A DNA stretch of 36,881 bases from Planctomycetota bacterium. GTDB lineage: Bacteria; Planctomycetota; Planctomycetia; Planctomycetales; Planctomycetaceae. The DNA lies in NCBI GenBank assembly GCA_003670925.1, contig QWQG01000063.1, positions 1-36,881 of the forward strand, written 5' to 3'. Below the pieces are notes generated by a model. It did not search any database and was not told the DNA's origin. It was given only the letters and a program-made list of their open reading frames with translations. Shown one piece after another: positions 18,133 to 28,700 of the stretch. Positions within the stretch are counted from its first letter, which is position 1; each line of letters begins with the position of its first letter. The position numbers and the translations under genes are program-made.

Positions 18133-18939
18133 GTGACAAACCCGATCGAATTGTTTCAGGCTGGAGAATTGACCGAGGCTGTAGTCGCAGCGACTAATGC
18201 CGTTCGGCTGAAGCCCATGGATGTCAAAGCGCGAAGTCTATTATGCGAACTGCTTTGCTTTTGCGGTGAGTTTGAACGCGCTGACAAGCAACTTGATGCT
18301 GCATTACAGACAGACCCACAAACAATGGTAGGTGTCTCCCTTCTGAAGCACCTGATTCGCTCCGAACTATCTCGCCGTGAAGTTTATCGAGAAGGACGAA
18401 TTCCGGAGTTTTTGACGACTCCCACCGAGTCACAAAAGAAGCGTCTCGAGGCTCTTTTGTATCTCCGGATGGGGCAAACTGGCGAAGCCGCCCGTCTCAC
18501 GCATGAGGCATCCGAGCTGGATGACGAGATTGCGGGGGAAGTCGATGGACGGCCTTTCACGCAGTTTATTGACCTCGATGATTTACTGGGACCAACTCTG
18601 GAAGTCTACACGGCGACCGGAAAATACTATTGGATTGGATTTGAACAGATTGTCAATCTCGAGTTTAGCGCTGTAGAGCACTTGTCTGATATGCTCTGGC
18701 GCGCGGCGACGATTGAAACTGTGGGTGAGATCAACGGACGCATTCACGTCCCGGCACTTTATGAAAGTTCAGAGAAATCAACGGATCAACGAATTCGTAT
18801 TGGTCGCGCGACTGAATGGGTCAAAGCCGACGATGCTGGACCAACACGAGGTGCTGGACAGCGTGAATTCCTTGAAAATGATGACGTTGTGTCAATTATG
18901 CAAATCCGCAAGCTGTCATTTCGCAATACTGTTGGATGA
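18133..18939 (+). CDS. tagJ: Type VI secretion accessory protein TagJ/ImpE
   Basis: The ImpE/TagJ family binds the sheath subunit TssB in some systems and modulates sheath disassembly. The protein is 268 residues from GTG at 18133, supported by GAAGGA 9 nt upstream. The N-terminal ~130 residues are TPR-like (LFQAGELTEAVVAATNAVRLKPMDVKARSLLCELLCFCGEFERADKQLD reads as paired helices). The C-terminal domain has FTQFIDLDDLLGPTLEVYTATGKYYWI and the family motif around RAATIETVGEINGRIHVPALY. It sits between the second tssC and tssE, the standard impE position. Confidence 0.92.
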   Translation: MTNPIELFQAGELTEAVVAATNAVRLKPMDVKARSLLCELLCFCGEFERADKQLDAALQTDPQTMVGVSLLKHLIRSELSRREVYREGRIPEFLTTPTESQKKRLEALLYLRMGQTGEAARLTHEASELDDEIAGEVDGRPFTQFIDLDDLLGPTLEVYTATGKYYWIGFEQIVNLEFSAVEHLSDMLWRAATIETVGEINGRIHVPALYESSEKSTDQRIRIGRATEWVKADDAGPTRGAGQREFLENDDVVSIMQIRKLSFRNTVG

Positions 18940-18993
18940 AATTTTGAATGGTCTGACTTTGCTAGATTCCAAGGCAGAAAGGCGTGTTTCACA

Positions 18994-19473
18994 ATGAGCA
19001 GCGGAGCCGCAAAAACTACCATTCGACTGTCCCTGTTGGACCGCCTGATTGACAATGACCCTCAGATTTCTCAGGAAACGCCGCTGGATGACAACCAGCA
19101 GCTACGGATCCTGCAGGCTGGCGTGCGGCGGGACTTGGAAAATCTTTTGAATACACGCTTTCGATATGCGTCATGGCCACCGGAAATGACTGAACTAGAC
19201 GACAGCCTGATTAACTACGGGATCCCGGATTTTACTGCAGCCGGACTGAATTCTGCCCAAGATTCTGACATCCTGATCAAGGCCATACGCCTCGCCATCT
19301 CAATCTTCGAACCTCGCTTGGGAGAAATTCGAATGGAACGAATCAATGACGATTTTTTTGATCGTACCTTTCGCTTTCGCGTTGAAGCGATGCTGCTCAT
19401 CGATGACCAAAGACATCGAGTTCAGTTCGACTCATCGATGGAGTCGGCGACGGGGAAATTTGCAGTGACTTAA
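18994..19473 (+). CDS. tssE: Type VI secretion baseplate protein TssE (gp25-like)
   Basis: TssE is the baseplate wedge protein that starts sheath polymerisation, a relative of phage T4 gp25. The 159-residue length is normal. Characteristic sequence includes LLDRLIDNDP near the start, RRDLENLLNTR (~46-56), the conserved INYGIPDF, IRLAISIFEPRLGEIRM with the Glu-Pro-Arg-Leu motif important in gp25-like proteins, and FRFRVEAMLLIDDQ. It is 54 bp downstream of tagJ and 63 bp upstream of the chosen tssF start. Confidence 0.94.
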   Translation: MSSGAAKTTIRLSLLDRLIDNDPQISQETPLDDNQQLRILQAGVRRDLENLLNTRFRYASWPPEMTELDDSLINYGIPDFTAAGLNSAQDSDILIKAIRLAISIFEPRLGEIRMERINDDFFDRTFRFRVEAMLLIDDQRHRVQFDSSMESATGKFAVT

Positions 19474-19524
19474 CTGCATCCGGAAATACTATTATGAAAC
19501 GTTATGAGATATCTTGCGACGAGC

Positions 19525-19530
19525 AGGAGG
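19525..19530 (+). promoter_or_regulatory. Ribosome-binding site deciding the tssF start
   Basis: AGGAGG, the strongest Shine-Dalgarno in the window, lies 6 nt before the ATG at 19537. It excludes the in-frame ATG at 19504. Confidence 0.8.
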
Positions 19531-19536
19531 TCGTCC

Positions 19537-21387
19537 ATGAGCGAATCGCTTGATGCGTGGTATCAGCGTGAGTTGGACTATTTGCGAAACACAGCCTCGC
19601 AGTTTGCCGAACGGTTCCCAAAGATCGCCAACAGGCTCAGCCTCAGCACTACGGGAATTAAAGATCCGCATGTTGAACGTTTAATTCAGGCGTTTGCCTA
19701 TCTCAATGCGCGCACTCGACATAAGTTAGACGACAGTTTTCCCGAAATTGTCGATGCGATGCTTGGGATTCTTTATCCCCATCTTTTGTCGCCGGTTCCT
19801 TCGATGTCGATCCTCAGTCTCAAGCTGGATCCAAGCCAGAAAGATCAGACAACGGGGTATGTTATTAAAGCCGGAACGCTCATCGAAACAGAGCGAATTC
19901 GCGGATACAGTTGCTCATTCCGCACTACCTACCCGGTCAGGCTTTTCCCGCTGGAAACGCAGTCGGTTCGATTGCTGCCACGTCCATTTTCCGGACCGAC
20001 ATCTCCGTTACGAGGCGAAGCATCTTCGGTACTCCGATTCGAGTTCAAACCCGTCGATGCTAAACAATCGCTCGCGAACTTCGAGTTGGGAAGTCTGCGT
20101 TTCTACGTGAATATTTCCAACTTCGAAAAGGCGGCAAAGTTGCTTGAACTTGTGTTGTCGCAAACGCTGGAAGTCGTGATCACCGGCGACAATCCAACGG
20201 CGGCGGCTGTTGTTCTTCCGGCATCGGTTGTCAAAGCTGTTGGCTTTGAAGCAGATGAAGCTGTGCTGCCTCAGTCGCCACGTTCTTTTCCTGGTTACCG
20301 GTTGCTGACTGAGTACTTTGTCCTCCCGCAGAAATTTTTGTTTTTTGATATCAGTGGTTTATCACCAGCCGTCCTGTCCCGCCTCGGCAATCGTCTTGAA
20401 ATTTCACTGCTCCTGCGTGAGCACGCCCCAGAACTCGAATCTGTCGTCTCCAGTGAAACCGTGCGTTTAGGTTGTACGCCGATCGTGAATCTGTTTCGCA
20501 GAACGGCGGATGCTGTGTTGCTGAATTTCCGAAACACGGAGTATCGCATTATTCCGGATGCCAGAGCAGAGGAATCGATGGAGATCTTCTCTATCGACTC
20601 CGTGAGAGTAGATGATCAGGATGGAACAATGCATCAGTTCCAACCTTTCTATTCCGTGGCGCACGCTTCAACGGCGGATGAGAGTCGCTACTGGCATGCC
20701 GTACGACGTCCAGGTCCAGTGGAGGGTGACACGGGCTCTCTGAGGACTGCGACAGAAATGTATGTGTCACTCGTGGATTCGCAATTTTCACCGTTGCGAA
20801 GTGGTCAAGGATTGATCTACACAGATCTGACATGCTTCAATCGGGATCTTCCGGAAGAGCTCTCAAAACAGCGGGATGCCGGAAAAATCGCATTACAGAT
20901 CGTGGGTGGTCGTGGTCCGATATCAGAGCTTAAGTGTCTTGTTGCACCTACGGCCACATTGCGGCGGCATATGGGACGGCGTAACCTTTGGCCGCTGGTG
21001 TCACAGTTATCGCTCAACCACCTGTCTCTAATGGACAGTCCAGACGCGGTCGTAGCGATTCGTGAAATGCTGACCCTGAATGATCCACGGGAATCCGTCC
21101 AAACCAAGAACCTGATCGACGGACTTAAGTCCATCACAAGCGAAAAATGCGTGCAACGATTGGATGGAGCCTTTGTTCGGGGAACGCAAATCAACCTGCA
21201 ATTCGATGAAGAGAATTTCGCGGGTGACAGCGTCTTCATCTTCGCAAACATTCTGAACAATTTTTTCTCGATGTATACGTCGATCAATTCGTTTACACGA
21301 ATGACGGCGACAACCCAAGACCGAAAGTCACGCGGTCTAGAAAGCTGGAAATGGCCGGCACGGGCGGGGAACCGAAACCTGATTTGA
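19537..21387 (+). CDS. tssF: Type VI secretion baseplate protein TssF
   Basis: TssF forms the baseplate wedge with TssG, TssE and TssK. The protein is 616 residues from the ATG with an AGGAGG site; this start also gives the family N-terminus (YQRELDYLRNTASQFAERFPKIA). Further signatures are DPHVERLI-type KDPHVERLIQAFAYLNARTR, the FPEIVDAMLGILYPHLLSPVPSM segment, TATEMYVSLVD and TCFNRDLPEEL, and a C-terminal ESWKWPARAGNRNLI. Its 3' end overlaps tssG by 37 bp, implying coupled translation. Confidence 0.95.
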   Translation: MSESLDAWYQRELDYLRNTASQFAERFPKIANRLSLSTTGIKDPHVERLIQAFAYLNARTRHKLDDSFPEIVDAMLGILYPHLLSPVPSMSILSLKLDPSQKDQTTGYVIKAGTLIETERIRGYSCSFRTTYPVRLFPLETQSVRLLPRPFSGPTSPLRGEASSVLRFEFKPVDAKQSLANFELGSLRFYVNISNFEKAAKLLELVLSQTLEVVITGDNPTAAAVVLPASVVKAVGFEADEAVLPQSPRSFPGYRLLTEYFVLPQKFLFFDISGLSPAVLSRLGNRLEISLLLREHAPELESVVSSETVRLGCTPIVNLFRRTADAVLLNFRNTEYRIIPDARAEESMEIFSIDSVRVDDQDGTMHQFQPFYSVAHASTADESRYWHAVRRPGPVEGDTGSLRTATEMYVSLVDSQFSPLRSGQGLIYTDLTCFNRDLPEELSKQRDAGKIALQIVGGRGPISELKCLVAPTATLRRHMGRRNLWPLVSQLSLNHLSLMDSPDAVVAIREMLTLNDPRESVQTKNLIDGLKSITSEKCVQRLDGAFVRGTQINLQFDEENFAGDSVFIFANILNNFFSMYTSINSFTRMTATTQDRKSRGLESWKWPARAGNRNLI

Positions 21388-22448
21388 TTGATGAACTTCT
21401 GAAGAACTCGGAGCAGTTCGAATTCTTTCAGGCCGTTCGGCTCATTGAGCGAGCGGTTTTGGAACAATCACACGGCAGAAGTTTCAATCGAATCGGCGGT
21501 AACGATGGTCCTCACAACGAGGCAATCAGATTTCGCGCGCTGGCCTCGCTCACTTTCCCGGCGGGCCAGATTTCTAGCATCGCGCAACCTGTCGCAAGAT
21601 CTACTGCCAAACTTGAATTATCGCCGCATGAGATGACGGTTCCATTCATGGGATTGACAGGGCCCGCTGGGGTTCTTCCCGAACACTATACTTCACTTGT
21701 CATTGAGCGATCTCACCAGCGCCATAAAGATCATGCGCTGCGGGAGTTTTTTGACTTATTCAATCATCGCATCATCTCCTTGTTTTATCGCGCATGGGAG
21801 AAATATCGCTTTCCGTTTGCCTACGAGCGAAACCAGCAGGAGGGTCGACAGGATGATGATCTTTTCACGACATGCCTGTATAGTCTTGTCGGGCTTGGCA
21901 CAAATTATCTCCGCAATCAACAGGTCTTTGACGACCAAGCAATGCTCTATTTTGGAGGATTGTTTGCAACGCGTTTTCGCAACGCGGCATCACTGCAACA
22001 GCTAATTGCAGGTAACTTTAACCTAAATGCGGAAGTCGTCCAATTTCAGGGACAGTGGCTTTATCTCCCGGAAGAGTCACAGTCCTCGATGCCCTCAACT
22101 GCGTGTCGGAGTGGACTGAATCTTGCGCTTGGTCAAACTGCGGTTGCCGGATCACGCGTCTGGGACGTGCAAAGTCGTATCCGAATTCGCCTAGGTCCAT
22201 TGTCATGGGCTCAGTTCTCCCGACTCTTGCCAGGAACCGCAAGTATGTCTTGTATCAGGGATATGGTTCGGATGTATGTCGATGTCAATCTTGACTTTGA
22301 TGTTCAATTGATTCTGCTGCGGGAAGAAGTACAGTTTTGTCGACTTGAGGACAGTGACAGCTATCGCCCGATGCTGGGATGGAATGTGTGGCTAGGGAAA
22401 TCTCCTGACACGCAGGACCATGTGTGTGATGCAGTCTTTCGTTTCTGA
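21351..22448 (+). CDS. tssG: Type VI secretion baseplate protein TssG
   Basis: TssG is the TssF partner in the baseplate wedge. The length is 365 residues. The family sequence is EFFQAVRLIER (24-34), IRFRALASLTFPAGQI (59-74), MGLTGPAGVLPEHYT (100-114), then LFYRAWEKYRFPFAYER and LGTNYLRNQ. The C-terminus ends with MLGWNVWLGKSP, close to the usual TssG ending. It starts inside tssF with a 37-bp overlap and ends 63 bp before the chosen clpV start. Confidence 0.94.
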   Translation: MAGTGGEPKPDLIDELLKNSEQFEFFQAVRLIERAVLEQSHGRSFNRIGGNDGPHNEAIRFRALASLTFPAGQISSIAQPVARSTAKLELSPHEMTVPFMGLTGPAGVLPEHYTSLVIERSHQRHKDHALREFFDLFNHRIISLFYRAWEKYRFPFAYERNQQEGRQDDDLFTTCLYSLVGLGTNYLRNQQVFDDQAMLYFGGLFATRFRNAASLQQLIAGNFNLNAEVVQFQGQWLYLPEESQSSMPSTACRSGLNLALGQTAVAGSRVWDVQSRIRIRLGPLSWAQFSRLLPGTASMSCIRDMVRMYVDVNLDFDVQLILLREEVQFCRLEDSDSYRPMLGWNVWLGKSPDTQDHVCDAVFRF

Positions 22449-22511
22449 GTGTTCTCTTCGTTATACTTCGAACGGATTTCAAACGGTCATTCAAAAAAGA
22501 AAAATTACAAG

Positions 22512-25268
22512 ATGGCGACAGTAAACCTGAAGGCCTTAATTGGGAAGCTCAACAGCACCTGCACCAGAACGCTTGAAGGTGCCGCGGGACTCTGCCTGTC
22601 TCGCTCAAATTACAACGTGGAGGTTGAGCATTGGTTTTTGAAATTGCTCGAAGGTTCTCAGACGGATATTCAGGCCATTCTGAAAGCTTTCAACGTCGAT
22701 GTATCACGCCTCACTGCTGATTTGACGAAGTCGATTGATCGGCTAAAAACTGGAAACTCCAGCCAGCCCCTACTTTCACAGCATATTGTGGACATGGTTC
22801 GCGAGGCTTGGGTGCTTGGGTCCATCGATTTTGGTGCCAGTGTAGCGCGCTCGGGGTACCTCCTGCTGGCTCTGATAAGCGATCGATCACTCGTGCAGAT
22901 CGCCCACCAAATCTCGCCCGAATTCAGCAAGATCTCCGCTGAAAAACTTGCGCGGGATCTTCCGGCGATCGTGGCAGACACTTCTGAAGCTGGGGCCGAT
23001 GCGGCGGCAAGGTCAGCGTCTGGAACTTCGACGCCGGCGGCTACTGCGGGCAGTAGATCAACGCAAACGCCGGCGTTAGATCAATTTACCATCGACCTAA
23101 CGGCGCGGGCACGCGCGGGAAAGATTGATCCCGTCGTTGGACGTGATTCCGAAATTCGTCAGATCATTGATATTTTGACGCGCCGTCGGCAAAACAATCC
23201 GATCATGACGGGCGAAGCTGGCGTCGGAAAAACGGCAGTCGTGGAGGGATTTGCCTTGCGGATCGCGCAAGGTGATGTCCCGCCAGCCTTGCAGAATGTC
23301 GCGGTGAAAACACTGGATTTAAGCCTGCTTCAAGCTGGTGCCGGAGTGAAAGGCGAATTCGAAAATCGCCTAAAATCCGTGATTGCGGAAGTGAATAGTT
23401 CGGTGACACCCATCATCCTGTTTATCGACGAAGCCCACACGCTGATCGGTGCCGGTGGTCAGGCCGGACAGGGAGACGCGGCAAATTTACTGAAACCCGC
23501 TTTGGCGCGAGGAGAACTTCGCACAATCGCTGCCACGACCTGGGCTGAGTACAAGAAATACTTCGAACGCGATGCCGCGCTCGCTCGTCGATTTCAAGTC
23601 GTCAAAGTGGAAGAACCGAGTGAAGAGAAAGCCATCGCGATGATGCGAGGTCTTGTGAACACTTTACAAAATCACCACCAGATTGAAATTCTGAACGAAG
23701 CGGTTGAAGATTCGGTGCGACTTTCAAGCCGCTATATCTCAGGTCGGCAGCTTCCGGACAAATCCGTTAGTCTGCTCGATACGGCGTGCGCTCGAGTAGC
23801 AATCGGCCACACCACTGTGCCCCCTGCGATTGAAGACTGTCAGCGGACAGTAGACTTAACGACGACCGCAATCGAAATTCTTGAACGAGAATCTGCAATT
23901 GGTACGGACCATACTGATGGTCTTAAAAAGTTACACCATAAGAAATCGGAGGCTTTGGCTCGATATGAAACGCTGAAGATCCAGTGGCATGCAGAAAAAG
24001 ATTTGATCGCTCAGATTCGAATTCTCCGTGATCAACTGGCTCCACCGCTGGCGCCGATTCTCGCTAAGACGTCGTCGTCAGGCACGACACAAAAACAACC
24101 TGCAGCGACCGCTGCTGCCGTACTGGTAGTCCCAACTGCCGAAACGGTGACACCACCACTGTCCGATGAAGATCGAGCGAAGTTGATTATCGAACTTAGC
24201 GAACGCAACAAGCAACTTGCCGGCATTCAGGGAGATGCACCTCTGCTTCAGGCGTGTGTCGATTCGCAGGCCGTCGCTGAGATCGTAGCATCGTGGACCG
24301 GAATTCCTGTCGGTCGCATGGTCAGCGATGAGATCCAGAACATCATCAAGCTCAATGAGCGCATGGAAGAACGAGTCGTCGGTCAGTCGCACGGGCTAGA
24401 AGCCATCGCACAACGAATTCGCACCTCACGAGCCAATCTGACAGACCCTAGCAGACCGATAGGCGTGTTCTTCCTCGTCGGCCCAAGTGGCGTCGGTAAA
24501 ACCGAAACGGCGATTGCGTTGGCCGAATTGTTGTACGGTGGTGAACAAAACATGACCACAATCAATATGTCAGAGTTCAAGGAAGAGCACAAAGTCTCGT
24601 TACTCATGGGATCACCGCCGGGGTATGTGGGCTACGGCGAAGGTGGCATTCTAACAGAAGCAGTGCGTCGCAAACCTTACAGTGTTGTGCTGCTAGACGA
24701 AATGGAAAAAGCTCATCCCGGTGTTCAGGACGTCTTCTATCAGGTTTTCGACAAAGGCAACATGAAAGACGGTGAAGGACGGGACATCGACTTCCGAAAT
24801 ACGGTCATCCTCATGACTTCAAATGCGGCAACTGAAGCAATGATGAAACTTTGCGCCGACCCGGAAACGATGCCATCCCCGGAGGCCCTTGCCGAAGCCA
24901 TTCATCCGGAGCTTCTCAAGAGCTTCAAGCCAGCATTTCTCGGGCGGATCACGGTCATCCCCTACTTTCCACTCAGCGATCCGATCATGCGCCAGATTGC
25001 GACGCTGAAGCTCGGCAAAATCGCTCGCAGAATTCGCGAACACTACGACGCACCGTTCACGTGGTCCGAAGGTGTTCTCGACAATATTGTCAACCGCTGT
25101 ACAGAAGTTGACAGCGGTGCAAGAAACGTCGATCGAATTCTGACAGGAACCCTGCTGCCACTGTTGTCAGCTGAAGTTCTCTCAAGAATGGCTGACGGCG
25201 TCCCGATTAAATCCGTCGCCGTGGATGTCGGCGAATCGGATTCGGGATTTCGATTTGAATTGTCGTGA
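22512..25268 (+). CDS. clpV: Type VI secretion AAA+ ATPase ClpV (TssH)
   Basis: ClpV uses ATP to disassemble contracted sheath for reuse. The start at 22512 gives the normal ClpV N-terminus ([17 protein letters not shown]), 918 residues; the longer frame opens with a GTG directly after the tssG stop and adds 21 residues unlike the family. After the double Clp-N domain and an Ala/Ser/Thr linker (~157-185), the first ATPase module has Walker A GEAGVGKT (234-241) and Walker B DEAH (306-309). The second has GPSGVGKT (657-664) and DE at 729-730. Both are intact. The middle region holds an unusual Ala/Thr/Pro-rich insertion (~515-552) before the canonical [13 protein letters not shown]. Confidence 0.95.
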   Translation: MATVNLKALIGKLNSTCTRTLEGAAGLCLSRSNYNVEVEHWFLKLLEGSQTDIQAILKAFNVDVSRLTADLTKSIDRLKTGNSSQPLLSQHIVDMVREAWVLGSIDFGASVARSGYLLLALISDRSLVQIAHQISPEFSKISAEKLARDLPAIVADTSEAGADAAARSASGTSTPAATAGSRSTQTPALDQFTIDLTARARAGKIDPVVGRDSEIRQIIDILTRRRQNNPIMTGEAGVGKTAVVEGFALRIAQGDVPPALQNVAVKTLDLSLLQAGAGVKGEFENRLKSVIAEVNSSVTPIILFIDEAHTLIGAGGQAGQGDAANLLKPALARGELRTIAATTWAEYKKYFERDAALARRFQVVKVEEPSEEKAIAMMRGLVNTLQNHHQIEILNEAVEDSVRLSSRYISGRQLPDKSVSLLDTACARVAIGHTTVPPAIEDCQRTVDLTTTAIEILERESAIGTDHTDGLKKLHHKKSEALARYETLKIQWHAEKDLIAQIRILRDQLAPPLAPILAKTSSSGTTQKQPAATAAAVLVVPTAETVTPPLSDEDRAKLIIELSERNKQLAGIQGDAPLLQACVDSQAVAEIVASWTGIPVGRMVSDEIQNIIKLNERMEERVVGQSHGLEAIAQRIRTSRANLTDPSRPIGVFFLVGPSGVGKTETAIALAELLYGGEQNMTTINMSEFKEEHKVSLLMGSPPGYVGYGEGGILTEAVRRKPYSVVLLDEMEKAHPGVQDVFYQVFDKGNMKDGEGRDIDFRNTVILMTSNAATEAMMKLCADPETMPSPEALAEAIHPELLKSFKPAFLGRITVIPYFPLSDPIMRQIATLKLGKIARRIREHYDAPFTWSEGVLDNIVNRCTEVDSGARNVDRILTGTLLPLLSAEVLSRMADGVPIKSVAVDVGESDSGFRFELS

Positions 25269-25564
25269 AACACATGTTCAACCGGCTAACCACCGCTCAG
25301 CTCAATGGCACACCTGAACTGGCACTCAAGACCTATCTGAAACCATCGTTACGCCTGCTGGATGAACGGGGCTCCGACCGCCTTGGCCCCGTCCAGATGT
25401 GCAGTGAAGCAATCGCTGAAGACCTGCACGCCCTTCGGAACTTGATCAGGCTCTCAAGCTCCGAAACTGTCAGCGGTACGACGCTAGGTCTCATCCCTCG
25501 CCCTCGCCCTGACCAGCGTGCGGCATCACCGCCAATGGCGGGCCGCTTGAGCCCCGTCTGGTGA
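25265..25564 (+). CDS. Doubtful small ORF overlapping the clpV stop
   Basis: The frame encodes up to 99 residues from GTG 25265 or 91 from ATG 25274. The GTG overlaps the clpV stop by 4 bp, a layout seen for coupled genes, and the first ~60 residues look protein-like (LTTAQLNGTPELALKTYLKPSLRLL). The C-terminal part is Pro/Arg-rich (IPRPRPDQRAASPPM) and reads like non-coding sequence. No family is recognised. It may be a small accessory protein, a degraded gene or chance. Confidence 0.25.
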   Translation: MKHMFNRLTTAQLNGTPELALKTYLKPSLRLLDERGSDRLGPVQMCSEAIAEDLHALRNLIRLSSSETVSGTTLGLIPRPRPDQRAASPPMAGRLSPVW

Positions 25565-25772
25565 ATCCGAGTCGAGTCGGCACCCGAAGTGCGGGCCTTG
25601 TCAACGAGCGGAGAATTACGCCCACTTTTTAAAGGTTTAAAGGCAAAGCGGCAAGCTTTCTTGCACGGTTGAAATTTGTTACCCTACCTGTGTTAGTCTG
25701 AGAGACACTTTGCAGGTGCGTTGTGCTGCGTTCCGAACGTTATTTCGCATGTCTCGAGGCAGGGAGTGCAGA
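25565..25772 (+). other. Gap before the membrane-protein trio
   Basis: No gene is supported here. It holds a tandem TTTAAAGG repeat (25628-25643), a short GCAAG-CTTT-CTTGC hairpin near 25651-25664, and a TTGAAA (25669-25674) with only a poor -10 beyond it. With the doubtful ORF before it, this is a ~500-bp break that suggests the following three genes have their own transcript. Confidence 0.4.
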
Positions 25773-28700
25773 GTGTCCAACAACCAAGGGCGTTCATGGC
25801 GTCCGGAAAAGAAAAGCCACCAACGGGATACCAGACGTCGACTGCTCTCTGCTCTCGGAATTTTGCTAGCAGCGCTTGTCGGAGCCTTGGTCTATTTACT
25901 GAGTGGACCGGCGGTCCCGCAACTGCATTTCGTGGTTGTGACTGAGCGCGGATTTCGCCTTGATGAGACGGCCCTCACGCCGCTGCCAGTTGGTGCAACC
26001 ACGCTAAACGCGACACGCCTGTTCGCGTTAGCGGAAAGGTTCCGCGAGGTTAATGACAAGCGAATTGGTCCGGGTGAAATACATGTGTCTGTTGCTGATT
26101 TCGTCAAGGGAGATGCACTGCCACACAAAGTGACTCTCGTCATTTATTGTGCGGCGGACGCATGGTGTGTTCCCGATCCGGAAAATCCTGAAAAAACGGT
26201 CCTCGAACTTCTTCCCGCAAAATTCTCAGACAAGCCAGTGCGGTTTTCTGAGCTGCTGGTTAGTCTTAAGAAACGCGAATCTGCGCAAACACTTCTGCTG
26301 CTGGAATTGACAGGACGTTACCCAGGGCTGGCCTCCGGTGCAGTGGCAGATGATATTCCGACGCTGGCTCGCGAAGAAATTAAACGCGCTGCGATTCCCG
26401 GTCTCACTTTAATTTGCGCGTGTGATCAGGGAGAACGTAGTTGGGAGTACGTTGCCGCATCTGCAGGTGCTTCAGGAACTGAGGCATCCATTCATCGCCA
26501 TTTTGAAGGCACTGCGTTTGGCCATTTTCTGTTCAAGGCAATGGCGGAGGGTAACGCTAACAGCGCTATGAACCTTCACAAAACGCTTAGGAAAGATGTC
26601 AAAGAGTGGGTCTTAGGGCATTTTGGAGAGACGCAAACTGTCTGGATGGTGTCCTCAGATGCGATGGCTGCAAAAAACGAGCTTTTGCAAGGAGTCACAC
26701 TTCCAAAGGAGATGAAGTCTGAGCTTGTTACCCCAAATCTTGAAAACGTCGCATCAAAAGAAGTTTCAACATCGGATTCAAAATCAACAAACGGCAAAAC
26801 AGAAGTTCCAATTGGGAACGAGTCCGTTGTCGATGACGAACCCGCTATGACACTGAAAAAATTGTTCGCCGACCGAGATGTGTTAGCTAATCAAACAAAC
26901 GCGGCCGTCCTGTATCCAGTTGAGTGGCTGCAGCTTCATACCAACCTGCTGGCAGCCGAACGTTTCGCAATGAACGGAAACCGGGAAGAGTTTAGTTCGC
27001 TAGACGAGGATGTGCTTCGCAAATCATTGCAGAAACTGAAAAGCGACGCTGCGGAATTGTCGTTGTCACCAAAACTTGTGGCAATCGACGATTGGATTGC
27101 CGTCGCGAGATTGACAGAACTCAGTCCAGAAGACGAGAAGATATTGAAGCAGACACGGCAAGATTTTAGCACCGAGTCGAACAAGTCGCCGTCGCGTCTC
27201 CCCGATCAAATTATCGACAACCCGGATCTGCGCAAGGAGTTTGTTGCCGGCGTGACGAGGGATTTGAAGTCGCTGTCTGAGACGATTGGCGACGAAAGTG
27301 TTGAAGCACAGAAGCGAAAAATTCAGGATCTTGGTTTCCTGATACAGAATCTTTCCTCCCGCTGGCCGCAGGAAGTCTTTCCCGAACAATTGGCAACGAT
27401 CAAGGAAGTTTTACATGGCGATGACATTTCGTGGCTGGCCAAAGCCACGAAGCCTCTCGTGCGGCTATTGGGTCTTCGCCATCAAGCTCTTCAATTTGCC
27501 GCCGGGAAAGATACCGGCGGGAAATTGCTCCGTGGCGAGCAGTGGCAGAAAATAGCGGCAGACATTGATGACGTTCTCGGCAATCTTCATGCGGCCGAAC
27601 GCTGGCTGTGTATCGGGCCGGATGCCGAGAAGTTGACAATGGATCGATTGGAGAAAGCAGAGCAGTCGCTGGCGAAACTGAAGGAACAGGTGGCGGTCAG
27701 AAGCAGGCTCACAAAGATTCAGGACGCTCAGCGATTTCAGATTCTGTTCTGGATTCAGTACCTTGCGATGCGACTTGAGGACACATCGCTGCCGGATAAT
27801 GAACTGGCTGCAGCGAAGATCATGGCAGAGAAGGCCGTCGCCGGCACGGTGGCTTGGCAGGATTTTCCGGAAGGCCAGTTGCCCGTGGGATTCACGCGGG
27901 AACAACACATCAAAGCGATGTTCGCGTTGACGCGTGATTTTTCAAAACCAAAGTCAGAGGTGAATCAGGATGATGAACAGTCCTACGCCATCCTTGACGG
28001 ATATCTGAAGGAGCGACTGGCCGATTCTGCCTCAGCTTCCGAGCGATTACAGTTCCTGACGAATCCTTCGATCCTGAATCGTGAAGAACACCTCCGCAGT
28101 TTCTCGATGCCGCGGGGCGGAGTTCCGCAAGACCCTCATGCGTCTGCAAGCAGGTCCGGGATCTGGACGAGCTTCTGGTCATTGAGACTGGTGGATGCGA
28201 TTGAACAGGAATCATCGGCGGATGACTGGCAGCAATGGAGTAGTCTGGTCACGGCAGTTGCTGACGATTCCAAAAAAGCAACATCCGCTCCCGCACAGCG
28301 TGCCGTGATGGCTCGAATGCTGCGAGGTCGCTGGATCAGGGCCATCGATAAGCTAAAAAAATTCCGCGATTCGGAGGTGTTTGTTCCGGAGCAGGAACTT
28401 CTGCAGTTGTTGTCGGAAGATGTGACTCGGCGAATTCATGCCACACCGTCCGAAAATCTCAGTTTGTATGCAAAGATTCAACAGACACTTCTGGATGCCG
28501 CACCACGTCCAAAACCCGCATTGCTTAGGGTTCTGAATCCGGAGGCTGAATTTTCTCCTGAGAACATGATCACGACGAACGTCCGGGTGAGTCGAGCTGC
28601 GGCACTCTATGTGCTCAACAACGGCGTGACACTGTCAAATGTGAAGACGCAGGCAGACAGAAACTGGTTCCGGCTGTCGGTTGATGCGGTGAACGAGATC

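Noticed and set aside
22449-22511. Longer N-terminus for ClpV from GTG 22449
   Set aside because: The start directly abuts the tssG stop with no RBS, and the added 21 residues do not match the usual ClpV N-terminus, which begins at 22512.
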